Shown here: positions 52,079-61,200 of the stretch, piece after piece
How positions within the stretch are numbered: the first letter of the stretch is position 1
How the letters are laid out: the number at the start of each line of letters is the position of its first letter
Translations under genes and position numbers: made by a program
Assembly: GCA_040218795.1 (NCBI GenBank)
Contig: JAVJQT010000001.1
Span: 1-64,000 of the forward strand
Source: CCMP332 sp040218795
Lineage (GTDB): Bacteria > Bacteroidota > Bacteroidia > Cytophagales > CCMP332
Reading direction: 5' to 3'
Length of the DNA stretch: 64,000 nucleotides
Notes under the pieces: generated by a model
What the model was told of the DNA's origin: nothing
Seen by the model: the letters and a program-made list of their open reading frames with translations, nothing else
Database searches by the model: none

Positions 52079-52223
52079 TGTATTTTTTTTTAATTGAGGT
52101 ATCTAGAAGTTCCGCGTAAATTCATATCGGATCAATTTGATTATAAAAGATCAGCTCTCATTTTTCCAAGATTGAATTTTTATTTCCAAGGGAGGTGATC
52201 ATTAATCAAAAGACCATATGAAA

Positions 52224-52616
52224 TTAGTTATTTTTTTCAATTCTCCAGGGAGGATTTTTTCTGTTTTTCCCGGCATAAAATAATATTATTTGATTGCCAT
52301 CGGGATCTTTTAATCTGGCTTCCCTCCAAAGCCATTTTTGATCTGCGGGCTCCTGATCAAATACAATTCCACTTTTTTTAATTCTTTCAACCTGTTCATC
52401 AAGGTTATTGCATTCAAAATAAACGTAAATGCCATCACCTTTTGGTAATGCCTTGCAATGGTGAATGGAAAAAGTAGAATTGCCTTCAGGACATTCAAAC
52501 CTTGCATAATTGGGTGTTGATTCGACAATTAATGTTAAACCCAAATTTTCATAAAATGGGATGGACTTTGTCAAATCCAAAGAGGGTACGGTTACTTGAT
52601 TTAAATCCATATTCAT
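52224..52616 (-). CDS. VOC-superfamily protein
   Basis: 130-aa VOC-fold protein: DLNQVTVPSLDLTKSIPFYENLG at the N-terminus, with HH in SIHHCKAL as a possible metal ligand, and LKDPDGNQIILFYAG at the end. A second ATG at 52610 is an equally good start. It lies 27 bases downstream of priA on the same strand and may be co-transcribed with it. Confidence 0.85.
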   Translation of the reverse strand: MNMDLNQVTVPSLDLTKSIPFYENLGLTLIVESTPNYARFECPEGNSTFSIHHCKALPKGDGIYVYFECNNLDEQVERIKKSGIVFDQEPADQKWLWREARLKDPDGNQIILFYAGKNRKNPPWRIEKNN

Positions 52617-52643
52617 TTGCAGTTTGAAAGTCTAAATAATTAT

Positions 52644-55127
52644 TTATACCGGATCTACATCAATTATAACCCGAAGATTCGGCGCGGTTTTCTTTTTTTC
52701 GTATAGTTTGACCTGCTCTTCAATTAATTTTTTTATTGCTGAAGGCTGAATTCCTTCTCGTTCGTATTTTATAAATATTTCACGGATATAAAGATTCCGA
52801 ATTCTTGCAACCGGAGGTTCTTCAGGACCTAATACCCTTTTACTTCCCAATTCTTTTATAAGCATCCCTGCCAGAAGCCTGGAATCATTTTCCAGCTCAC
52901 CCGGATCCCGACTCTTAAGTGTAAGCCTAATTATCCTGCTAATTGGCGGGTAGAAAAAACGATTTCGCTCTGCTAATTCCCATTTATAGAATCCATCGTA
53001 ATCGTTCTTATGAATAAATGAGAAAAGCTCATGATCGGGCATATTGGTTTGCAACATGACTTTCCCCTGATTGCTTTTTCGACCTGCACGCCCTGAAACC
53101 TGTGTAATTGTCTGGAACGTTCGTTCTGTAGCACGAAAGTCAGGAAAAAACAATAATCGATCAACACCAATCACCAATACCAGTTCGACATTATCAAAAT
53201 CCAGACCTTTTGTGACCATTTGTGTTCCTACGAGAAAATCAATCCTTCCCGAATCGAAAGCTTCCAGAATATTTTGATGGGCATATTTACCTCGAGTCGT
53301 ATCAAGGTCCATCCTTTGAATTCCCGCATCGGGGAAAAACACTTGTAATTCTTCTTCAACCTTTTCTGTGCCCGTACCCATAGTTTGGAAATGGGAGTGA
53401 TTACAGCGTGGGCATCGGGTGGGGGGCTCTTCATAAAATCCACAATAGTGGCAACGCAATTGTCTGGAATACTGATGTAAAACCAGCGATACATCGCATT
53501 GATGACACATAGGAATGTATCCGCATTGCATGCATTGTAAATAAGGTGAATAACCACGTCGATTTTGAAATACGATAGCCTGCTTTTTGTCATCCAATGT
53601 TTTTTGAAGTGCATCCAGGCTTTGTTTGGTGAAAATGGATTTGGTTAAGCCTTTAATTTTTGCTTCTCTAAAATTCTGAAAAATAACCCTTGGCAAGCTT
53701 GAATCTTTGTGATAGCGCTCATTGAGTTCTACTTTCCCCCATTTACCTATTTCACATAAATAATTACTTTCCATTGCCGGTGTTGCAGAACCCAGCAATA
53801 CTTTAGCTTTATGCATCTGAGCGAGTATTATGGCACTTTCCCGCGCATGGTAACGCGGGGCAGGATCGTGTTGCTTGAAAGATGAATCGTGTTCTTCATC
53901 GATAATGATCAACCCAAGATTTTCAAAAGGAAGAAAAAGAGAAGAACGCACACCTACAATGAGATTATATTTTTCTTTATTCAGATTTTCCCAGATTTCT
54001 ACACGCTCATTATCTGAAAATCGCGAATGATAAACGCCAATGTCATTACCAAATACTTTTTTTAGTCTTTCTACGATATGCGTGGTAAGTGCAATTTCAG
54101 GTAAGAGATAAAGACATTGTTTTCCTTTTTCAATGGCTTCGCGAATGAGTTCAATGTAGATTTCTGTTTTACCACTTCCGGTGATGCCTTTTAATAAGAC
54201 TATACCTTTTGTTTCCCATTCCTTTTTAATTTCCTTTAATGCTTTCGACTGATTTTTTGAAAGATTAAAAACCCTTTCTTCATACTTTACTTCAGGAAAA
54301 CGGGAAACCCTTTGATCAAAGAATTCCAAATAGCCATTTTTGACCAGCGTATTAATTGAAGACTGACTGGCGCCTTGTTTAACCAATTCTACATTAGGGA
54401 CACCGCTGGAGTTATTGGATGGGTTTTCAAGAATCCCTGACTCTTTTAGGTATAGCATGAGCACGTCAATTTGCTTTTCGCGCGCACTCAATTCTTCAAA
54501 AAGGCCTTCAATGATTTCGGAATTATTATAGTCTTCCTTCATTCTTACTTTTCGAATCTTTTTGGGCCTATAGCGATCCACTACTTCTTCAAAAAATGCA
54601 ATAAACGCTTCATCGGCGAGCTTTTTTAAAAAGCGACCCGGGTTAATTTTATCGAGAAGTGCAGATACCTCGGCCACGCTCATTTGTTCTTTGTCGGATA
54701 AATACTTTAGTAAATTGTATTCCGGATCAGATAATTCAGCACTTCGGTTTTCCCAGTTTTTATCGATTAACTCAATTCGCGATTCGCTGTTTATTTTTAA
54801 ACCTGAAGGCAAGGCGGCTCTTAATACTTCACCGGGATAACACATATAATACTTATGCATCCATTCAATCAGCTTGAGTTGAAAAGAATTAACAATCGGC
54901 TCATCATCAGGAATTTCAAGCACCTCTTTAAGCTTTGAGTGGGGCCTGGCACTCTGAAAAATAGCTGATATAATTCCTGTATATATCTTTTTTCTTCCAA
55001 ATTGAACTATTGCCCTTGAGCCAATTTGAGCTATATCAATATCTTTTGAAGAAATAATATATTGAAAGGTCCCCTTAACAGGCAGTGGTAGGATAATTTC
55101 GGCAATATAATGTTCAGCATTAGACAT
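52644..55127 (-). CDS. priA: Primosomal protein N' (replication restart helicase PriA)
   Basis: 827-aa superfamily 2 helicase that reloads the replisome at stalled forks. The ATG at 55127 is preferred (SNAEHYIAEIILPLPVKGTF is the typical PriA start); a longer frame adds 11 residues and overlaps a terminator. Features: 3'-DNA binding domain 1-105; Walker A GITGSGKTE near 312; DEEHD near 407; eight zinc cysteines from about 530 to 575 (CMQCG, CHQC, CHYCG, CPRC); helicase motif V/VI TQMVTKGLDF and QVSGRAGR. It is complete. Confidence 0.95.
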   Translation of the reverse strand: MSNAEHYIAEIILPLPVKGTFQYIISSKDIDIAQIGSRAIVQFGRKKIYTGIISAIFQSARPHSKLKEVLEIPDDEPIVNSFQLKLIEWMHKYYMCYPGEVLRAALPSGLKINSESRIELIDKNWENRSAELSDPEYNLLKYLSDKEQMSVAEVSALLDKINPGRFLKKLADEAFIAFFEEVVDRYRPKKIRKVRMKEDYNNSEIIEGLFEELSAREKQIDVLMLYLKESGILENPSNNSSGVPNVELVKQGASQSSINTLVKNGYLEFFDQRVSRFPEVKYEERVFNLSKNQSKALKEIKKEWETKGIVLLKGITGSGKTEIYIELIREAIEKGKQCLYLLPEIALTTHIVERLKKVFGNDIGVYHSRFSDNERVEIWENLNKEKYNLIVGVRSSLFLPFENLGLIIIDEEHDSSFKQHDPAPRYHARESAIILAQMHKAKVLLGSATPAMESNYLCEIGKWGKVELNERYHKDSSLPRVIFQNFREAKIKGLTKSIFTKQSLDALQKTLDDKKQAIVFQNRRGYSPYLQCMQCGYIPMCHQCDVSLVLHQYSRQLRCHYCGFYEEPPTRCPRCNHSHFQTMGTGTEKVEEELQVFFPDAGIQRMDLDTTRGKYAHQNILEAFDSGRIDFLVGTQMVTKGLDFDNVELVLVIGVDRLLFFPDFRATERTFQTITQVSGRAGRKSNQGKVMLQTNMPDHELFSFIHKNDYDGFYKWELAERNRFFYPPISRIIRLTLKSRDPGELENDSRLLAGMLIKELGSKRVLGPEEPPVARIRNLYIREIFIKYEREGIQPSAIKKLIEEQVKLYEKKKTAPNLRVIIDVDPV

Positions 55128-55149
55128 TCGTTTCGAATCTGATGCAAAA

Positions 55150-55179
55150 AAAAATCCCATCCAAATGGACGGGACTTTT
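55150..55179 (-). terminator. Terminator of the padR-pspC unit
   Basis: On the minus strand TCCCGTCC (55174-55167) pairs with GGATGGGA (55162-55155), one G-T wobble, followed by nine T. It separates the PspC operon from priA. Confidence 0.85.
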
Positions 55180-55224
55180 TCAGCTTAACTTGACCTAAAT
55201 TAACAATTGTTGACCTCCAAATTG

Positions 55225-57633
55225 TTATCTTTTATTAATATCACTTATCCCTGCTGTTTTTTCATCAACATTTTTAGGATTGCCATAATAATTTATTTCA
55301 GAAACGCCTGCGGCATAGGCTGTGAGATAATTCGTGACATTGACCGTCGCCTCACTTTTGCCAAAAGCCTTGATATCGGCGTCTTCAGCAATAAGATCCC
55401 GGGCATCTAATTCTGTTTTTCCCGCGAGATTGGCTTCAAAATATTCCGCTGAACCTGAAATCTTAGCATCAGCAAGTCCTTCGAGACTCAAATCCAGATA
55501 AGTAAAATCTCCACTTATTTCAGCATCAGAAAATCCGGCCATTTCCAATTTGAACTTATCAAGATTTATGTCTTTAATCCTGAGATCGTTATGTCCATAA
55601 ATATTCAATTCTTTGATATCTATAGTGCTGATATTGATAAAAACAGGGGCTCTACCTCTAAAATCAAAATCATCCTCAAAATCCTCTACATAGATCTCCA
55701 GATTTCGATCATCACTGTCATAATCAAATTCTACATCTTCCACTTTTGATCTTCTGCCGATTACTTCGACCTGAGATATTGTATCCTGACTTAGATTAAT
55801 TTTGTATTCACCCTTTATTGTAATAGATGTCATACTATCAGCAATGTCAAATACCTTGGTAAAATCCGTGTTAGAACCAGTGTAATTGCCATTTTCCAAA
55901 CTCGGATCACAAGTAAGGCAAGTCAGGTCATCAAGATTGTTAAATACAAATACATTATCACCCATGTCGCTTTCGCGATAATCATAGTGATAAATGGTTC
56001 TGTAAATAATTTCATCCAGATTCTCCTTCATAATGAATTTCTGTCCGGTCGGCATATACATGGTTATATCAAGTCTTTGATCTCTGAATACAGCATTATC
56101 TGTGAATTCGATATTTGAATCGAAAAGTATAATACTATCATTTCTGGTAATATTATAGGTGATCATTTCCGAATTTTTAAGCGCATCACTTTTGCTCGAT
56201 CCATTCGAACTGAATTCCTTGATGATCTTTATAGTTGAATCCTTATGTGGACGAATTGTAAGATGAACAAAACCTCTTATATCAGAATCCAATTCATTCA
56301 AATCCAAAACAAGATGATTATCCATAGCTTCAAAGGTTTCAACTTCCGTTCTGCTATTATCTTCAATGAAATTGCTGACCACAATAGGAATGACTGATAG
56401 GCTTATTGATACTGCAATAATCCATACGCCAAACATTGACCATGCTGCTGTAGATGAAGTTTGAGCCTTCATTGTAATTATTCTAAGCCCCAACAATCCC
56501 AAAGCTAATATCGGAATCCCAATTGCGAATATTCCTGCTATTGCAACATAACCGGGGACAATTGAAGACACCAATTGAACAGGTAAGCCGTCAAAAACAA
56601 CCTCGGGTGAAATAAATAATCCCAGTAAAGCAGCGGCAATAACGAGGACACTCAACAATGTGAAAAAGGCAAATATCATAAAGAATAATCCGATGATCAC
56701 TCTTAAAGCTTTACCCAACACCACTAGTAAAGGGCCTATTGCTTTACCTAAAACTTCAAATACTTTACCAATTAACCTGAAAGGAAAAAGCAGAATTGTG
56801 ACTAATGCATTTTCTTCTTTGTTAGGGTCACCTTGTAAGCCCTTTTTTACTGAGGTTTCAATATTTGAAAGTGTAACAGGGTCTCCTTTCATCTGCATTT
56901 TTTCAGTCATGGTTTCAGCTTCCGGCGCTATTAGCCAAAGGACGATATATATAATTACACCAGAACCAAAGAAAAGTACAGAGAGCACAAAAATTAATCT
57001 GACGATAGCCACATCTACGTTAAAGTAGGCTGCCAAACCGCTGGATACCCCTCCGATAACTTTATCATCCGGATTTCGGTACAGTTTTTTAATTCGCTTA
57101 TCTTCTTCCAGATCATCTTTTCCAGGTACCGCAATCCACAATGCGATATATATGATTAGTGCAAGTCCTGATGCAGGTGGAATGATTAAGAATCCAAAGA
57201 ATACGATGAGAAAAAGAATTCTTGTCCAGAGTGCATCTACTTTAAAGTAATGTGCCAAACCTGCACAAACTCCTCCAATTATTTTTCTTTGTTTATCCCT
57301 GTAAAGCCTTTTATTTCCTTCCATCTCCGTTTCAGATGATGCTGATTCAAATTCCTCATCACCCTCTTCCATACTGGCAAAATCACTTACAGTACCCATT
57401 GTTACAATGAGTTGCTCAACATCTTCAGCATTAATGACCTCCTTGTCTTTATTTAACTTGGCTGAGAATATTTCTGCGATTCTGCTTTCGATATCGCTGA
57501 TGATTTCAGAATAATCATCATACTTTTTGAAGTAAGTATTAATCTGCGTCAGATAGTTCTGAAGCTTTTCATATCCGTCTTCTTCGATATGAAAAATAAT
57601 ACCACCTATATTTATGCTAATATTCTTTTTCAT
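55225..57633 (-). CDS. PspC-domain membrane protein with C-terminal GIN/DUF2807-like domain
   Basis: 802-aa envelope protein. The N-terminus (1-100) is a soluble domain with helical segments. Two PspC domains follow at about 107-170 and 183-240 (RKIIGGVCAGLAHYFKVD and KVIGGVSSGLAAYFNVD, each with a membrane helix), then further membrane helices to about 415. The C-terminal region (about 560-800) is a repetitive beta-rich sequence with AEISGDFTYLDLSLEGLADAKISG-type turns, as in the head GIN domain (DUF2807), probably outside the membrane. It is translationally coupled to the PadR gene by a 4-base overlap. A role in envelope-stress sensing is inferred from PspC. Confidence 0.88.
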   Translation of the reverse strand: MKKNISINIGGIIFHIEEDGYEKLQNYLTQINTYFKKYDDYSEIISDIESRIAEIFSAKLNKDKEVINAEDVEQLIVTMGTVSDFASMEEGDEEFESASSETEMEGNKRLYRDKQRKIIGGVCAGLAHYFKVDALWTRILFLIVFFGFLIIPPASGLALIIYIALWIAVPGKDDLEEDKRIKKLYRNPDDKVIGGVSSGLAAYFNVDVAIVRLIFVLSVLFFGSGVIIYIVLWLIAPEAETMTEKMQMKGDPVTLSNIETSVKKGLQGDPNKEENALVTILLFPFRLIGKVFEVLGKAIGPLLVVLGKALRVIIGLFFMIFAFFTLLSVLVIAAALLGLFISPEVVFDGLPVQLVSSIVPGYVAIAGIFAIGIPILALGLLGLRIITMKAQTSSTAAWSMFGVWIIAVSISLSVIPIVVSNFIEDNSRTEVETFEAMDNHLVLDLNELDSDIRGFVHLTIRPHKDSTIKIIKEFSSNGSSKSDALKNSEMITYNITRNDSIILFDSNIEFTDNAVFRDQRLDITMYMPTGQKFIMKENLDEIIYRTIYHYDYRESDMGDNVFVFNNLDDLTCLTCDPSLENGNYTGSNTDFTKVFDIADSMTSITIKGEYKINLSQDTISQVEVIGRRSKVEDVEFDYDSDDRNLEIYVEDFEDDFDFRGRAPVFINISTIDIKELNIYGHNDLRIKDINLDKFKLEMAGFSDAEISGDFTYLDLSLEGLADAKISGSAEYFEANLAGKTELDARDLIAEDADIKAFGKSEATVNVTNYLTAYAAGVSEINYYGNPKNVDEKTAGISDINKR

Positions 57634-57983
57634 GATTTCTTCTTATTGGAATTCTTAGAGTTGGAAATAATATTTTCTGTAGATTCTACCAGTTCTTTCC
57701 AGGTAGTATCAAGATTCATTAAAAAATTTTCACCTTCAGGTGTTATGTTATAATATTTTCTTGGTGGACCTGAAGTTGATTCTACCCACTTATATTCCAC
57801 CAAACCGGCGTTTTTTAAGCGAGTGAGTAGGGGATATAGCGTGCCTTCCACTACCATAATTTTGGCAGATGTCAATTCGCCTATCAAATCCGATGCGTAG
57901 ACCTCTCCGCGGGAAATGATATTCAGGATACAATATTCGAGGATCCCCTTCCTCATTTGCACCTGTGTGTTTTCAAGTTTCAT
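57630..57983 (-). CDS. PadR-family transcriptional regulator
   Basis: 117-aa winged-helix regulator. It has the PadR pattern MRKGILEYCILNIISRGEVYASDLI near the start, VVEGTLYPLLTRLKNAGLVEYKW in the wing helix, and SGPPRKYYNITPEGENFL. It should repress the linked PspC gene and probably itself. The effector is unknown. It overlaps the PspC gene (ATGA). Confidence 0.93.
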   Translation of the reverse strand: MKLENTQVQMRKGILEYCILNIISRGEVYASDLIGELTSAKIMVVEGTLYPLLTRLKNAGLVEYKWVESTSGPPRKYYNITPEGENFLMNLDTTWKELVESTENIISNSKNSNKKKS

Positions 57984-58007
57984 TCGCGTTTTTTTTTAAG
58001 TTCAAGG

Positions 58008-58043
58008 CAAATATATAAAAAGGTACTATGTAATGCAAAGTAC
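58008..58043 (-). promoter_or_regulatory. padR-pspC promoter with overlapping dyad
   Basis: On the minus strand TTTG (58039-58036), 20 bases and TATATTTG (58015-58008) match the Bacteroidota consensus exactly. GTACT (58023-58027) and AGTAC (58039-58043) form an inverted repeat with an 11-base spacer that covers the -33 element, a plausible PadR operator. Confidence 0.6.
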
Positions 58044-58222
58044 AGGGCAAGAAAATGTACTAGGTATAAGTAAAAATCATTTTAAAGTGCTTTTAAGGCA
58101 GATATTTTTTTTAAAATTTTTGAAGAATTACATTTTCAGCGGGAGAAGTATTAATAAAATAGAGAATATCGAACCTCTGAATTACTTTAGCAGTTTAATA
58201 CCTTGAATAGGACAATTATCCC

Positions 58223-61200
58223 TTGAAAGTTTTAATAAATATATTTCTTTTAATTGCCGTACAATTTAGTGTGCTGGCATCAAATCCATGGATGGACTAT
58301 TCTATGTCTTACTTTAAGATTAAAGTAGCTAAGGATGCCTTATACAAACTGGATCAAAATGACTTAAGCTCTACGCTGGCTTCAGCGGGTTTTAATATTT
58401 CTACTATTGATTCAAGCAAATGGGCCATTTTTCATCGCGGTCAGGAGATAGCTATTCATTATGAAAATGGAGACATTTACTTTTATGGAAAACGCAATAA
58501 TGCAAGTCTTGATACCGGTTTGTATTTTGAAGGAGGTCTTGCGAATCCTTATTTAAACATGTTTTCGGACAGCAGTGCCTACTTTTTGACCTGGTATGTG
58601 GACGCCAGAACCGGTAAACGCTTTGCTAATTCAAATGTGAGCAATCCGATCAATACGGACTATCACTTCGCAAATGCACACTGGGAACCAAATTCATACC
58701 GTTATAATCCGGGTGAAAATTACAATAGCGATAATAGCGCTTTATTATATATGGGCTCATTTCAGCCAGGAGAAGGATGGACCGGCGCTTACAGCACTTC
58801 ATCCATGCAAATGCAAATTGATTCAATTGCAAATTTCTCAAGTACAGGTCCCGCTCCAGTATTAGATGTGCGATTAATAGCAGAGGGAAAGTCAAATAAT
58901 TCAAGTTCAATTTCTCTGGGCAACAATAATCCTAGGGTTTGGAATTCCAATGTATTTAAAAATGAAGCAGGTCCGATTAAAATTGATGGTGAAATATTGG
59001 CCTCAGATATTGAGAATAATAGTCTTAAAATAGATGCTGCGGTAAATTCAGGTGCATTTTCACCTGTGCATGCCGAATTATATTACCCACAGAATATTGG
59101 AATGTTTGGCTTGCAATCAAAAGTTTTTATTCTGGATTCGGTCATTGGCAATGAAATTAGCTTTAGCATCGATGATTTAAATATAAATTCAAGCAATGAT
59201 GTTTTTGCAATTGATATCAGCGACCCTCTTAATCATAGATTTTGTGAAACAAGCTACAATTCACTTTTAGGTGAACTTAATGTGGAAATCAATAATGCCA
59301 ATGCATTAAAGCGCAGAATTTTGATATGCTTGCGTTCATCGATTTCAACTATTTCGGATATTAATTATAGAAATTATCAAAATCTCAGTAACCCTGACCA
59401 GGACTTCATAATGGTTTATCCCAGTCAATTTGATTCGGCGGTCCAGCTTTACCACGACTTCCGAAGTTCTTCCCAAGGAGGAAACTATCAGCCTTTGAAA
59501 ATTGAAATAGAAGAAGTTTTTGACCAATTTTCATTTGGGGAAAGCAGTCCTGTGGGTATAAGAGAACTGTGCAGATATATGCATAATAATAGTTCGGCGA
59601 GTTCCAATTATTTGTTCCTGATCGGGAAGGGTTTATTTTTTAACCAATTGGTGCGGATCAATAATGTTTTTTACATCTACCGATTCAATCCCGAGCTTTT
59701 CACTTATAAAAATTTAGTACCAACTTTTGGTTATCCGGGCGGCGACTGGCCTTATGTAATGAATTTCAATTCACAAAATCCTAATGAAATTGCATTTGGT
59801 GTTGGAAGAATTGCATCGCGTACTCCAGAACAGGTTTTGGATTATCTTGATAAAATCAAAGAATTTGAGGATCCGGTAAATAATGGTTTGTGGAGAAAGC
59901 GTATGCTTCATTTAAGTGGTGGGGTAACAGAATTAGAGATTCAAAGATTCTACAATCATGTCAATCAATTCAAGACCATTGCAGAGGCCCCATTTCTCGG
60001 CGCAGAGGTTCAAACCATAAATAAAACAGAACCGGCAGGAGTTCAGACTATTTTTATCGATACAGTTATTAATCGCGGAATTTCACTTCTAACCATGTAT
60101 GGTCACTCAAGTGCACAATTCAATGACATAGAAATCGGAGATGTCAATGACCCCAATCTGAATTACAATAACAGCGAAGGTCAATATCCCATGTTTATTA
60201 TCAATGGTTGTGAAACAGGAAGGATCTATGAAACATTTGAATCCTGGGCCCAAAATTGGATCAATGTACCTGCAAAAGGAGCTTCTTTGATGCTGGCTCA
60301 TTCTTTTGATGGATTTGATCCCATATTAAAGTTTTATACTGAACATTTTTATAAAACCGCTTTTTCAGATAGTTTGTATTTCGGGAAACCCGTTGGTGAT
60401 ATTTTAACCAAATCATCAAATAATTTTAAAGATGAATACACGGCCTTTTATGGGAAGTTTATCCAATCGCAATTGGAGCTTATGACCTTACAGGGTGACC
60501 CGGCACTCAGAATAAGTGGAGGATTAGGACAGGCGGATTATGCCATTGACCAATCGGGAATTAGTGCCCAAAGTTTTGATGGCACTGCTATTACCACAAA
60601 TACAGATTCATTTCAATTACAAATACCTTTAGAAAATTTAGGTCGCTTTTCCGATGAATTCGTAGGAATTCTGGTCGAACGTCAATCGCCTGTCAGTTCA
60701 ATATTTGATACTGTTTATATTCCTTCATTTGGATATTCAGATACCGTATTTTACACCATTTATAATTATCCCGATAATTTGAGCCTTGGAGGCTTGAATG
60801 AATTTTCCATAAGGCTGGATCCGGGCAATTTTATTTCGGAGAGCGATGAAGTTAATAATATAGCTACCTATAATTTGCTTTTGCCTGTTCAATATGTTCG
60901 AAATATTAGTCCGATCAATTATGGGATAGTATCAAATAGTTCTATTCCTTTGGTTTCAAGTGCCCAATTGCCCGAAGGTGTTTCTTCGATTATTTATCAA
61001 TATGAACTCGACACGAGCTATTTGTTTGACAGCCCTTTTAAAAAAGCCTTTCAATACCAAAGCGGGAATACTGGAATCTGGAATTTAGAACTGCCGATAC
61101 AAAGTCTCAGTGATACTTCTGTCTATTTTTGGAGAAGTAAGAAACTGGAAGATACCATTTGGTCTAGAAGTTCATTTACATATATACAAGGAAGCAAGTC

